Assembly: GCF_028769735.1 (NCBI RefSeq)
Contig: NC_088176.1
Span: 18,909,501 to 18,973,500, forward strand
Source of the DNA: Zonotrichia leucophrys gambelii
Taxonomy: Eukaryota > Chordata > Aves > Passeriformes > Passerellidae
Direction: 5' to 3'
Length of the DNA: 64,000 nt
In this document: piece by piece, positions 38,791 to 49,935 of the stretch
Layout: every line of letters begins with the position of its first letter
Position numbering within the stretch: the stretch's first letter is position 1
Notes under the pieces: generated by a model
What the model was told of the DNA's origin: nothing
The model's database searches: none
The model's input: only the letters and a program-made list of their open reading frames with translations
Position numbers and translations under genes: made by a program

Positions 38791-38829
38791 ACTCTGGTAA
38801 CATGAAATCAATGACCTGGCAGTTACACT

Positions 38830-39120
38830 CTAATTAGCGCCTCCTGCGAAGCAGCCCAAAGCCAGCCCGGGCAAACCGCACACAGGCACGGCACGCCGGG
38901 GAGCGGAGGCGGGCGGGCTGTGGCTCTCCGTGCCGGGGGCAGCCTGGCTCCCGCCCGAGCCTCCCCCGGCGCGTCTCCCACCCGCGGCCGCAGCCGCGCC
39001 TCCGGCTCGCCCACGCGCGGCGCGGCGCGGAGCGGAGCGGCTCGGCCCAGGAGCGGGGACCGGCCCCACCAGGCTCCCCGTGGGGTAGCCGCCCAGAAGC
39101 CCCCGGCTTCGCTCTCCTTT
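38830..39120. promoter_or_regulatory. CpG island
   Basis: Dense CpG. The open frames on both strands (75-115 residues) are compositional. Confidence 0.6.
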
Positions 39121-39149
39121 GCCCGAGCTATTTTTCTCTCGCCCTGAAA

Positions 39150-39395
39150 AGAGCAGACAATATTGTCCATTCATCAGAAAGGCAGGAATTTGGTGCTTCT
39201 GGTTGACTCCGAGACGGGTAATTCAGAGAGAAATGAAAGCTGGATAAATGACTCGGTAGTGTGAATTAGTACGGAGGGTGCAAGCCGCCTGGCAGAGAAG
39301 TGCGATTTTATAAACAACGGCATCATCTGGCAAAAGGGTAAAGAACTGCGCAGAGCTCACAGCTTTTCTAAAGCATCACATTGATATTTTATAAA
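39150..39395. promoter_or_regulatory. Candidate upstream element next to a CpG island
   Basis: Unique block with gacgggtaattcagagag, tggataaatgactcgg, gtgtgaattagtacgg and cgattttataaacaacgg. It lies directly beside the CpG island at 38830. Confidence 0.35.
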
Positions 39396-39769
39396 TGGAG
39401 AAGAGGGGGGGGAGAGAGATACGTGTGATATATGTTCATGAGCACAGGCTATGCAAGCACAAGGGAACATTCTCCTTCAGATCCCCACACAGGTGCATCT
39501 CACCACGTACTAAATGCTCCCTAGCTGTCTCCAAAAGAAATAGCTATATGCAATAAAACATATATAAATTAAAGTCTCTTCATTTTGATATAAAGATGCG
39601 GGTTTGTATCATACATTTCTTATATATTGCTATGTATTCCTCTCCACAGACGAATATATTTGGGGTATATGTGCGCAGTTGTGAACATAACATATATACT
39701 TATAGTTACACAGGGAATCTGAGAGTTGGCAATACGTCTGGCAACGAGAGCACTCGTTATATATATGGT
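39396..39769. other. TA-rich intergenic DNA
   Basis: Rich in ATATA/TATAT words (39418-39432, 39558-39570, 39617-39700) without forming a clean repeat. No gene was seen. Confidence 0.5.
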
Positions 39770-40290
39770 TGCATAAAGGATCGTGTACAGTTACATTAAG
39801 TCCCATTAAGACAGTGAATGTCGGTCCGCACCGTTTCGCACACAAAATTACAATTACAAGTTCCTGACTAAAGAGCACGAGGAAATTGTCAGAAGCTGGG
39901 GTGGTCCGGTCCCCCGGCCTGGTGCCTGCGACCTCCTTCCCACTGGGGTGCCATCGGACCTAGGAAACCGGAGATGGGAAAAGGTTTTTATTCAGGGCAA
40001 TTAGAAAGCAGGTACCGCTTCAAAAAATGGATTTATGAAGGGGGAAAGGAGTCGAAATTATTGTTTAAAAATGCGCATAAACCAGTCTAACAAAGTAGGG
40101 AAGCAGAAGCATATTGGCGTGTAAGGTATCACACTGGAACTGCTTCCACTTCAGACCTCGGGATTAATCAAAGAAATCGGTGCGGCTGATGAGGAGTTAT
40201 TCAGCAGCTGAGCTCTGGAAAACTGCATCCCTGCTTTCTTTATACATTTTATTATTTTCAATTGGTTTGAAAAATTAGAAGTGTTTAGAA
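39770..40290. promoter_or_regulatory. Candidate upstream element
   Basis: Long non-repetitive block with agttacattaagtcccatta, cacaaaattacaattacaag, atggatttatgaaggggg, gggattaatcaaagaaatcg and attattttcaattggtttg. Occasional CpG in an AT-rich context and the length suggest a constrained non-coding sequence. Confidence 0.35.
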
Positions 40291-41249
40291 AAAAGAAACA
40301 CACATTTCTTCTTCCAGCGGGCTGGAAAGCTTTGATTTTATCCCCCCATCCCCTCTCTCTCATCTTTCCTTCCCTTTCTATTTTTTCTTCCTCTCAAGTT
40401 TGTGATGGGTACCGCAGGGAAGGATGCTTTTGAGAAAGAAATTGAAGCACCTTTTTGGAGGGCACTGCTCTCCTTCGCCCCACCCTCAGCATTCCTAACT
40501 CCTGTTTTTACCGACAATGCCAGCCTGGAAGCCAGCAGCCCGGGCGTTCTGTAACCTCCGACGCCAGGCAGGGGAGAGACAGATCAGGGCTCTCCCTGAC
40601 AGTTCCCCTTCATTGTGCTGTTCAACCTCCCCCTGGCTGGGCTCGGCAAGCGCTTCTTTGTCCGCTTAGGAGTGGCCGTGGCAGGGGGAGGCGAGCTCTT
40701 CCTCTCTACATGGACATCTGTCCATGCCAAAACTTTCTTAGGAAACTTGGAGGAAGACTCAGCTTCTGACAATCGGGTAGAGATGACAACTGCCAGAGAT
40801 GCTCGTGGCCATTGGCTTTAACTTTCTCTCCTTTCAAAACCGATGGGAAAACGCCTCTTTTCAGAATGGCCATCTCCTCCATCGAGTACTCTTAAGTGCA
40901 AATCTTTAATGCTGAATCAGAACTTCTGTCTCTTGGTCGGTTCGCAGACAAAGTTGACAAGCTCAGGGGATGGTGGGGAGCGAAAGTTACTGACACGAGT
41001 GAGTGGGACAAGGCAGGAGTGGCCGCACCCCTCCCTCCGCACTCGCCGGGGGTCACGCCTGGCCCTGTCCAGGCACATGGACCGCTCGGGAAATAATCCC
41101 CCGAGTGCGATTCCTATTGATCGCCGGGCGAAGAGCAGCGGATTGCATCTCTCCCCTGACGGTCGGCGACGTGTGACGGTGGAGGGTATAGGGCGGGGAG
41201 GGGACTGGGGGGTGGAGGGGGCTGAAGGAGAGAGGGGAAGAGGGAGTTC
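40291..41249. other. Intergenic DNA, GC-leaning in the second half
   Basis: CT-rich at 40340-40400. Moderate CpG at 40980-41230, where a G/A-rich stretch (41190-41245) occurs. The 171-residue frame carries no recognised domain. Confidence 0.4.
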
Positions 41250-41480
41250 TTGGGCCAATTTATCAGTTATTAAAGGACCCTTCCTGGACCTACAGAGCTC
41301 AGGGGCATTTCTCATCTCAACTCCAAATAGAAAAAAAAATGTAGTCAGCTATCTTTAATCATTGACTCGAGGGCACATTTCACATCATCTCTCAAATCTG
41401 CATTTTTTATGAAGTGGCCAAAACGTGTGCTGTGTGCCTAATTTTCTCTCCCTTACAGGCGTTAAGAAGAGTAATGAGAA
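41250..41480. promoter_or_regulatory. Candidate upstream element
   Basis: Unique blocks ccaatttatcagttattaaa and ctatctttaatcattgactc, with cattttttatgaagtggcc, between GC-leaning stretches. Confidence 0.3.
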
Positions 41481-42109
41481 ATCGTCTGGAAATTAACTTG
41501 CTTCTGCCCCTGCAGCCTTCTCCCCTCATGAGAGACTGGAACTTTTATCCCCCTCACACACACTTATATATCAACTGGTTCAGAGCCCGGGGGCTGCCGG
41601 GGTTGCGGGGCAAGGGGGGCAGGCGGAGGGAGCTGCCTGCAGCAGAGTTAGGAGACAGACCTGCAAAGTGCCCTTTTCTCTACAGCTCCTAGACCATAAC
41701 AGAGATTTTTGTCACAAGGACAATGGTTGTGTTCCCGGGAAAAGGTGAAAGGCACACGAGTTATGTCTCCCCTGGATTTTACTCTTCTACTCAATGTTCC
41801 TCTCTCAAACCTACTCCAGCCTCCAAAATACTGAAAACTCAGCGTGTTCAAGAGATCCAGGGAGCAGGGAGGCAGCGGATATAGGAGGATATTTATTTTC
41901 TATGCTTTAATATACGGAAACACATTATCATTGTTGTCATTATTGTTCCTCTTATCATTACTAGTGCCTGGAGTGTTGGAGTTTTCCACCGAGGTTTGGA
42001 GTTTTCCACCGACGTGGAGACGGCGTGTAAGGACGGGCTATCTGGGAAGGGAGAACCACTGCTTCCTCACTTCTTGCACCTTGAGGTCTATTTTTTTGTT
42101 GTTCCCGTA
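41481..42109. other. Unique intergenic DNA
   Basis: Mixed composition. Positions 41880-41970 are AT-rich (gctttaatatacggaaac, ttatcattactagtgcc). No gene was recognised. Confidence 0.4.
41976..42015 (+). repeat. 20-bp tandem duplication
   Basis: TTGGAGTTTTCCACCGAGGT is followed directly by a copy differing at one base (GACGT end). Two copies only, so probably a recent duplication. Confidence 0.9.
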
Positions 42110-42460
42110 GCCGTTCCCCAACACTCGCCCCCGCGCCCGACAAGAGCAGGGCAGCCCAGCCGTGCCGCCGCTTGCTCCCTCCCCATCCCGGAGAAAGCCG
42201 TGCCCGGGGAAAAGCAGGCTCTTCTTCCTTCCCTTCCCTCGACGTGCCGGGGAACTGTTGCTTCTGCCCCGAGGCAGCTGCGAGCCGCTCCTGCTGACAG
42301 CCCCGGGAGCCGCCGAGGGTGGCCGGGCTGCAGAGCCGGAGCTGCCGCGTCCCCCACGGGGCGGAGGGGCAGCGCCCGCTGCCCGTCGGCCCCACGGGAG
42401 GCGCTTGTTTGGGGGGCAGCTGCTCCGCCTGCTCCGAGGCACTCGCAATGGAAACTGGAA
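42110..42460. promoter_or_regulatory. CpG island
   Basis: CpG-dense sequence with overlapping compositional frames on both strands. It follows the 20-bp tandem duplication at 41976. Confidence 0.6.
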
Positions 42461-42480
42461 GTGAACCTAAAAAAGAAAAG

Positions 42481-43179
42481 TGCGGCGGAAAATAATTCTT
42501 ACAGCTCAAAACAGCGTAAAGCTGAGATTTAGGAGCTCCATAAAATGCCAATGGGGAAATCACCTCGGCACAGGCTGCCATAAATGTTTCAGCTTTTCTG
42601 TTCTAATTCTCATGTCTACCAAGTGTTTGACGGCTCTTAAAAACCTCTTTACTCTTTACTTATTTTCCTTTTATCCTTCCCTCTCTTATCCTTTCTCTTC
42701 CTCTGCCCCCTCATTCACTTCTTTCCGTCCACAAATACTAGAAAGATGTGGGGTTGTTTTCCTCTTCTCATATTTTTTATTTTCCCCCTATTCTATTCAT
42801 TTATCCATCCATCCATCCATCCATCCATCCATCCATCCATCCATCCATCCCTCTTTCATCATCAAATTAAACGTTCCCTTCTTTATTCAGATCTTTTTCC
42901 CTAATATTGTTAAAGATCAATGTATGTCTCTCTGTCTACCCATTCATCCTGATTTCCATCTTCTCACTTAGTTCCATGCTTCTTTTATTTTCACCTTCTT
43001 TTGCACATTGGCACGGGGCGTGCTCTGCTGCCGCAGTCTCTCATGGTTTTTATGTGATCTTCCATTTTTCCTTTCCTTTTCTCCAACTCTGGCAAGGGCG
43101 AGCAGAAGCCCCTCACCTACGTGTCCACCTCCCTCATTCCTATCCTAATCCACTCTGGGACTCTCCAGATTCCCTGCCT
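42481..43179. other. Pyrimidine-rich intergenic DNA
   Basis: T/C-rich sequence around the ATCC repeat. The 163-residue frame here runs through the repeat (Ile-His-Pro-Ser units) and is not a gene. Confidence 0.5.
42803..42850 (+). repeat. ATCC tetranucleotide microsatellite
   Basis: Twelve uninterrupted ATCC units. Confidence 0.97.
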
Positions 43180-43990
43180 GTCCAGATTCCCGGGACCTGC
43201 GGACCCAGGCTGTCCCTAAGCACCGGGCGCCCGCAGGCCGTCTGGCTGCCGAGTCCCCTTCCTTGAGATAGAAACTTGTGTTGAAGCACCTGAAGAAGGA
43301 ATAAGAGATTCATAGCGACGTCTCCCCAGCTCTCGGGAGAGCACTGCCACCCGTGCGCCCACAACCCCGCAGAGAGGGTGCGGTAGCCCCGACCCCGGGA
43401 GACTTCACCGGGTTTTGCCAGCCGCCCCCTCCAACGGGGACCACCAGCCGGGGCCGTAAAACGTGCTGGGAAGCGTTTCTGAATCTAAACCTCACCAGAG
43501 GGCAGCGAGGGATTTACAGTGCCCGGCTCCGGGGCTGGGGCAGCACACCCCGGCTGGGCCGAGGCCGGGGCCCCGCGCCCGGCGCCGCCGATCTGCACTG
43601 CCCCCTCTGGCGGGACGCGCGGCCCGGCCGCCCCGCGGGGACCGGCCCGAGGCCGCCCTGCTGCTGGGCCAGGGAAACGGCACCCTCCTCCCGGCTGCCC
43701 CCGGCCGCTGCAGGAGCTCCGGCCGGGTCTTGGCGGGGTCCCGGCTTCCCGCAGCCGGCCTGGTTCCGTGCCCCGGGGCGCCACCGGCACGCCCGCTCAG
43801 CCCGCTCGTCCCTGCGCCACGTCCCGGTCGGCAACTTCACGCCGAGGGTCCCTGCACCGACGTCGCCTGGCGCAGCTGCCCTGGCTCCATCCCTCCCGCC
43901 CACCTCCCACCCGACCCGAAAGGCAGCGAGAGCCCCCGCGGCTGCGTCCCGCGGGCGGCCCGGAGGGTTCCATCCTACGGCAGCCCTAAC
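43180..43990. promoter_or_regulatory. CpG island, densest at 43500-43980
   Basis: The longest CpG island outside the immediate promoter. Open frames of 156-258 residues exist in several frames of both strands, the signature of GC-rich DNA lacking stop codons rather than of a gene. Confidence 0.65.
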
Positions 43991-43999
43991 CCACCGCCC

Positions 44000-44924
44000 C
44001 CAGGCATTCACCCCACCCACCCCAAAGCTGTCGCAAACCCTTTCCCATTCCGCTGCTCTGACACCAGCTCAGCCAGGGGAAAGGCAGCCTGTTCCCGTGC
44101 CAGCAGCATCCCTGCAACTTTGGTAACTCAAAGTACTCCTGCTCATCTCACAGCCTCTACGGAACAGGGGAGAGGCTCACTCCTTGTCCTGCTCCTCTCA
44201 CCTCTCCCTTTGTCCTCCCCCGTTCCGCCATCACCATGAAAAAGCACCAGGTGGTCAGCCCAACACTAAGGCAATCGTGCAGGGCAGAGCGGCAGCGGCA
44301 CGGACACCCCGCACATTTGAAGTCACCCCGAAACTCTCGGGAAAGGGCTGGATCTGCCCCTGCACGGCTGCCGGCCGGACGAACCGCTGGGAGCGGCCTC
44401 CGAGTGCCGAAGATCCCGGCCGGGGTCCAGCCTCGCCTCTGTCCTTGCATCTCCCTTGCCCGTTCCTCCGCAGGTCATCTTTTGAATATCCTCTCCACCC
44501 TTCAAAGCATACCCTGCCTCAGAGAAAAGGAGAGGAGACGGACGAAGGGAAACGCGTCCATTTCCTTACAATGCTGTCAAGCCAAACAGCCAAGCAGCCA
44601 AGCAATGTGAATTTCCCCCAGCCACTGGAAATCGTCCCTGCTCCCCATGTCGCTAGTGTCTGCCCTATTACCTGTTGCACCACTTTCTCTCTCGGATTAT
44701 GGGGAAAGAGCCTGTCAGCTTCCCTTTTGCACACCACAGCCCCGTCAGGAGTTTATTCCTTAGAACACTCGGTCCTGGTTTCCTTTTTGCTAAAAGGTGC
44801 AGGCAGCCAGAGCCCAGCCCGCTCTGGGGGGATTTTCCCGAGTGCTGCGAGCGGCCGCGGCCAGGGGGAAGCGGCGGCCGGCGCTGGCTGGGAGCAGGGA
44901 GAGCCGCGCTCCCTCTGCCTCCGC
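44000..44924. other. GC-leaning intergenic DNA with CpG patches
   Basis: CpG-enriched at 44275-44430 and 44825-44920. Frames up to 259 residues are open on the + strand but show no domain and are shifted versions of one another. No gene was recognised. Confidence 0.5.
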
Positions 44925-45240
44925 ATTTCCCTGGGAACTTTCTATTACGGAGTTAACTATTAACTGCAGCAAAGCAGGCAATTTTCTTCGGAATGCGAAC
45001 TATTTCCTTTATCCAGCAGATAGATGTTTGAGGTGATTGATTAATATGGAAACTGATATTAAAATATGTGTCGTAGAACACTTTCCCCGTAGTCACAGTC
45101 TCACGGCTACCGCCGCACGGAGGAACAGGCGTCCCGGGCAAGCAACGCTCCGAGCTGCTGCCGAGGGTTTTCCTGGTTCGCCGAGAAATGTTTTAATTGT
45201 GAAATACATGCAGATATAGTTAAAACAGCTCTCACTAATA
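44925..45240. promoter_or_regulatory. Candidate upstream element with a PBX-HOX-like site
   Basis: It follows a CpG patch. It contains gagttaactattaactgc and TGATTGATTA at 45034-45043, the bipartite PBX-HOX pattern (TGATNNAT), then aatatggaaactgatattaa. Unique sequence. Confidence 0.35.
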
Positions 45241-45819
45241 CATCTGGACAGTGCTGAGCGAAAGGGCACACTGAAGGCGCACAGCAGGACTCACGCGGGG
45301 GGAGAAACGCCGGGGGTCCCGCCACAGAGGGGGAAAGTGTTGGGATAATGCTTGGCGCTCCCCTCGGGAGCAAAGGCGAGGGTGGGCGTCCAAGTTGTCA
45401 GCAGGGTAACGAGCAGGTATTCACGTATATAGAGATGGTGTAGAGCCAAACAGGTACGCTATAACCATTCGTGGGGTACCAGTTTGCTGCAAGGGGAGAA
45501 ACAAGAAATTTTAACAGAGAAGTCTGTATTTCTAGACTCTCGTTGGACTGTACTTCAGCACAGCTTTAAGGTAGGAAGAGTCGTGTGTCCGTTAAGGTCC
45601 CCATAATCGTTCACTCCGTTTATCTGTAGCAGCACCTGCCCTCCTTGGTTAAGGGTCGCAGTCTGACACCGAAGAGGAGTGTTACACACTGGGAAACCGG
45701 GAAAAGTCCGGTTCCCGTTTATCCCGGCCCCACCATGTGTTGCTGTTCTCCCTGAGCTAGCCTCGTGCTAATTAACCTGTGCCCCTTTTAATTAAGAGAG
45801 GACTGACTCTCTTGGCGGT
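45241..45819. other. Unique intergenic DNA
   Basis: Balanced composition with scattered CpG. Positions 45760-45800 contain gtgctaattaacctg and ttttaattaagag, two homeodomain-type cores. No gene was recognised. Confidence 0.4.
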
Positions 45820-45970
45820 GCCCCCCGCTCTGCCCGCCGGCGCGCAGCCGCAGGCCGCCCCTGCCGCCCCCCAGGGGCCGAACCCCCGGGCAGCCCCAGC
45901 CCGCCCCGAGCCCCCGGGCCGCCCGCCGACCCGCCCCATGGCCCCGTCGCAGAGGCGGCTGGCATGGGCA
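45820..45970. promoter_or_regulatory. Small CpG island
   Basis: A short but very dense CpG block with open frames on both strands that are only compositional. Confidence 0.5.
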
Positions 45971-46199
45971 CCTGCCCTTCTCGGCCCGCTCGGCTCAAGT
46001 CTCCTGACGGTATTTTTCGTGCTTTGCCCCCCCTCCCCCCTTTCCCTTCTCTGCCGATTCACACAAACATTTTATACTCCCAGGGAAGTGGGAATTTTCC
46101 AGTCTCTTTTGCTGCTTTTCCCCCTCTTTCCCGGGTTTACCCCTCTCCCCCTTGCTCCCTTCCCTTCTGCTTCCTTGCCCCTCGCCCCCCCGCCGCCGT

Positions 46200-46480
46200 T
46201 TGTTTGTCCCAATGCCGTCCGATCATCGCGGTGTATGAAGTTCTAACTGGTTTGTGTCAGGCAGCTCTCTCTAAGCAGTCTGGCGTGACGGATTAAACAT
46301 CAACTAGTTAAATAAAAATTAATATCAACTGCCTCCTAACTTCTAATGTCATGTTGTTTATAACTAATGAACTGATTAGGGGATAAACACATCAGGAAGA
46401 CATTTCTGCTTCCCTGCTCTTTCGAGAGAGATTTGCAGAATTCAGAGTAAATCTCCCAGAGTCCCTTCTGGGTTTCTCCC
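46200..46480. promoter_or_regulatory. Candidate upstream element with a paired-domain-like site
   Basis: Unique, AT-rich sequence with TAAT cores (gttaaataaaaattaatatc, ataactaatgaactgattag). Positions 46276-46289 (CAGTCTGGCGTGAC) match 11 of 14 positions of the Pax2/5/8 paired-domain consensus, and GATTAAAC follows directly. PAX2 autoregulation through such sites is established for midbrain-hindbrain enhancers. The match here is an inference from sequence alone. Confidence 0.35.
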
Positions 46481-46689
46481 ACACCAGTCCGGGGAGGGAG
46501 GACGGGGATTCCGTGGGGTTTGTTGGGGTAAGGTCGGAGGAATCTGGTGCATGTGTCAGGGTTAGCTGGACTTATTTAAACATCTCACCGAGGAAGCATT
46601 TCAGCGCGGCTGTGAGCTGGGCTCGGGCTGCAGGGAGGCGAGGAACCACTCCAGACAGATCCAGCGGCTGCTGCACACCGGGCTGGAGA
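46481..46689. other. GC-leaning spacer
   Basis: Ordinary unique sequence with no recognised feature. Confidence 0.4.
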
Positions 46690-47140
46690 CGGCGTCTGAG
46701 GCAAATACTCGTTGCTGCAATTATTGACTTTTGGTGCCCCATTTTAATATTTAAGATGAAACTTTTTTTTTTCTTTGCTTGAAGAGGCAATCGGTGATTT
46801 TTAAGTGATATGAAGGAAAGCGTTCCCTCCGCCTTCCTTATTTTTACAATTCTCCACTTGTCTGGGACGTGCTTTTCGCTAGTCCGCGTTGTTGACATTT
46901 TCCTAAACACTTTAGAAAAAGAAACACACGCACACACATAACCCCCAACAGCCTTATCTTGGAGAGGTCCCAAGCTTTTAAATACTGTTTGCCCAGCACC
47001 GCCGGCTCTGACAAGACAATAATAACAGGGGAAGCTTTTTAAAACCAATTTAGCAAATGCAGAAATGTAATTTTAATGAAGAATCGATGGCAGAATGGTT
47101 CATTTTTCCTGGGACTCCTTGTTGGAGCTGAGAGAGACTT
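46690..47140. promoter_or_regulatory. Candidate upstream element
   Basis: Unique sequence with cgttgctgcaattattgac, gccccattttaatatttaag and tgtaattttaatgaagaatc. AT-rich and TAAT-dense. A short CACACG run lies at 46924-46940. Confidence 0.35.
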
Positions 47141-48017
47141 TCAATCAATGGGGAGATAGAAGGGGGGGAGTAGAAAGAGAGAAAGAAAAATATTCGTTCA
47201 GTGATGTCTTTAGCACTGGGAATTTTTCTTCTTTTCTTTAGAGCTTTGTTCTATTTATTATTTATTTATTTTCAGTCGCAAAGCCTTTACCAAAACGTGG
47301 TCGGAAGGGCAGGACAAGAGACGAGTGGACAGATAAATGGAAGGATGGATGGATGGATGGATGGATGGATGGATGGATGGATGGATGGATGGATGGACGG
47401 ACGGATAAATAATCTCTCAGAGGCAAAAAGCTAGGCGCTCACAGAGGTAGACTTCACAGGACTGCCTCTTGTCGCCTCCAAACTAAACGGCGGAATCCCC
47501 ATCCCCCGCCACCCCAACCGGAGTCTGCCCGGACCCCGAGCTGAGAGCTCCCGGGTGGGCTGCGCCACCATCCAGACCAGTTCCCCGCCCGTCCCCGACG
47601 CGCTCCCCCCTCAGCCTGAGCCCACCGCCTCCTTTTCAACTTGGAGGAAGTTCCTCCTCTGTCCCGCGTCCCCCTCTCCCTTGCCAGCCCCTCTCCGAGC
47701 ACATTTTTATGGTAATAAGACAACAAATTAATCTGCTGTTGCAACAAGACTTCCCTACAGGTAGCCAGCTTGAAGGAGGGGGGCAGGGGGAAGCAGATTC
47801 AAAGTCCAGGCGTTGTCCCCCCTCCCGCAGGATCCCCGCGGGACCCCCCCAGCCCCTTTCCTCCCTGGCTGCACAGCCCTGGTAGACTGGAGCAGGTGAG
47901 CCCCTCTCCAATTTTATAAGCAGCAGCGCTGCATTTGCTTTGATTGTTATTTATTTTCCCCTCCTTTTAGCCTGTCCCGGCTCAGTAGAGCGGCGTTTCT
48001 TTCTCTGTGGCTGGCTA
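47141..48017. other. Intergenic DNA with the ATGG repeat and a GC-rich part
   Basis: Includes the ATGG microsatellite at 47343 and GC-rich sequence at 47480-47640. The rest shows nothing recognisable. Confidence 0.5.
47343..47406 (+). repeat. GGAT tetranucleotide microsatellite
   Basis: About 14 GGAT units ending in two GGAC variants. It is the complement of the ATCC repeat at 42803, 4.5 kb upstream. Confidence 0.97.
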
Positions 48018-48071
48018 TTTTTTTTTTTTTTTTTTGGTGGTGGTGGTGGTGGTGCTCTGGTGTGTGTGTGT
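48018..48071 (+). repeat. Poly-T, GGT and TG simple repeats
   Basis: Eighteen T are followed by six GGT units, a short gap and (TG)n. Three adjoining simple repeats. Confidence 0.95.
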
Positions 48072-48234
48072 TGTTATCTAAACCGTTTAGTTTTGGGTGG
48101 TTGCGCCTAGATCTCGAAAGTCAGCGGGGGAAAGCAAGACACCCAAGCGGGGAGGAGAGAAGGGAAGAAAAGGCCGCGGCGGATCTACTGGCTTGCAGCC
48201 GTCCCGGGGAGACGGGCCATTAGGCAGAGGAGCC

Positions 48235-48259
48235 ATGGCTCAGAGCTCAGGGAGAGCAG
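48235..48259 (+). other. Candidate exon end: ATG plus strong splice donor
   Basis: An ATG with A at -3 relative to a purine-rich context (gccATGG) opens the peptide MAQSSGRA. The frame meets CAG followed by GTAAGG at 48260, almost the ideal donor sequence. The preceding 130 bases are unique with moderate CpG. I do not recognise the peptide. It may be the end of a first exon of a non-coding or unknown transcript, or a chance match. Confidence 0.2.
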
Positions 48260-48479
48260 GTAAGGCGGGGGGGGCGCTGAATATTCAGCAGGGAGGGATG
48301 AGACCGTCACCCCCAACTCCCTCCTTTGGCAGGAGGCAGCCTGCTTCTGCTCTCCTCTGCGCACATCCTCCTCACCTCGCCAGATCTCCCTCTAACACTT
48401 GCTATTTCACCTGAAAAATATCCCTTTTCCTTACGGGTGTCCGCTCCAGCACCCCTTGAAAGGCTGGGTTCCCACCGTG

Positions 48480-48940
48480 TTTACCGTGGCAGCTTGGCCA
48501 GGACCCGCAGCGGAGCCCCCAGACGCGGCGAGAGCCGGGCCGAGCCCCGGTCCCTTCCCTCCCGCCCCGCTCCGACCGCCAGCGGCCCCGGGCGCTTTCG
48601 CTCGCCGCCCTCCAGGCGCCCCGGGCGGCCGAGCCAGCCCTCCGCCGGTCTTTGTCTATTTGCCCCGATCCCGGAGGTGTCTCCCGTCCGCAGAAAGTTC
48701 AGGGCATTGCTTAAACTCTTCCTCCACCGACTCCCTCCCCACCTCGGGAAACTTTGCACGCCGTGCCGGCTCTGGATGTGCGCTGTCCCCGCCTCGGGCC
48801 CCTCGGGCAGCCCAGCGCCTTGCCCGGGCTTTGCGGGGGCGCAGCGCGGGGCGAGGCGGGCGGGGGCTGCCGCTGAGCCCCCCAAACCTGCTCCACCGAC
48901 GGACGCGTCTCCGGATCGCCCCCGTCTCCCAGTCAGCAAT
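48480..48940. promoter_or_regulatory. CpG island
   Basis: One of the densest CpG islands of the window. Overlapping frames of 161-240 residues on both strands are Arg/Ala/Pro/Gly-rich and carry no domain. The island starts about 220 bases after a candidate splice donor at 48260 and could belong to an unannotated transcript or to the PAX2 regulatory domain. Confidence 0.6.
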
Positions 48941-48999
48941 TTTATGATTTGCAAACAAAGCTTCAAACAAACCCCGCCGGAGAGGTTTTCCTCGGCGCT

Positions 49000-49729
49000 G
49001 CCGCTCGCGGTAAAAGCACAATTACGCGGTTTGGTTCCCTCAAATTAGGTATATAAACAGAGCTTTTAATTAAGGGATTTTTTGGGGGAGGGAAAGAGCA
49101 TAGAGGTTTAAAATACAAACCTCACCGACTGTCAGCACAGAACCGAGCTGTTGCCCCGGCTGCCAGTCGTTTGCTGCAGGGGAGGCTTGGAAAAGAAAGG
49201 CTGCGGCGAGCGCTGGGAATCGAGGCTAGGAAGCGGAGCTAACAGCGCTGGTTTTCTTTTGTCATTTCTGATGGAGTCGCAGGGTGAAATATCCCCCATC
49301 TAGAGAGGGATTCAAGTGCACAAACAGAGAGACACGTACGGGAGGCAAATAAAAATATTCGCCCTTCAGAAAACCACATTTCTTCAATCGATAGTTTCCC
49401 CATATATAAATGTGTCTGCACCACCTCTGTAAATCTCAATTTTAAACACGTTGTGTGTGAATATATATATATGCATATACACGTGCAAGCTTATGTTTTC
49501 ATAATCGAACCAATTAAATCTATTATATATGCTGTATACTACATATAAATATGACAAAGATTCACCAAACTTGAAAGAAAATTACAAAGGCAACGAAAAG
49601 GGCCTCCTAAAAGAAAAGGCCACAGAGGCAGTTTTTTGCTATTCTGCACCGAAAATCTTCTAAGTCAAAACTGGAAAAAACCTTCAGAAAGTTTGCAAAC
49701 CCCTCTGTTCCTTTTCCCTTCTGTGTTTT
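49000..49729. other. AT-rich intergenic DNA with a TA-rich run
   Basis: Positions 49015-49080 hold aaattaggtatataaacag and gcttttaattaaggg, a small candidate element. A (TA)n-like run lies at 49460-49480, and 49510-49560 is AT-rich. No gene was recognised. Confidence 0.4.
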
Positions 49730-49935
49730 TAAAGGATCTGCCGAAGTCCCTTTGCATCTGAGGTTTAAATAGGGAGATCAATAGAAAACAGTTGTAATGA
49801 TCTAATTAATTATGGCAAAATTAAAAGCGAGTAGAAAATCAATCTCTGATGGTGTTGAAGATGGAATTAAATTGATAGTCCATCTGTTCACCTCCTAGAC
49901 CGTATAAATATGCAACCCAAGGACGGAGCTAATGG
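49730..49935. promoter_or_regulatory. Candidate upstream element, homeodomain-rich
   Basis: Unique AT-rich block with ccctttgcatctgaggttta (octamer half site), gtaatgatctaattaatta, gaaaatcaatctctg and ggaattaaattgatagtcc. At least four TAAT/ATTA cores fall within about 80 bases. Confidence 0.4.

Noticed and set aside
42480..42971. 163-residue frame with Ile-His-Pro-Ser repeats
   Set aside because: It is generated by the ATCC microsatellite.
43353..44239. Several overlapping 156-258-residue frames on both strands
   Set aside because: They are shifted readings of the same CpG island with no family signature or splice structure.
42803..47406. ATCC and GGAT repeats as an inverted-repeat mobile element
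   Set aside because: They are complementary simple repeats with unrelated flanks; independent microsatellites are the simpler reading.
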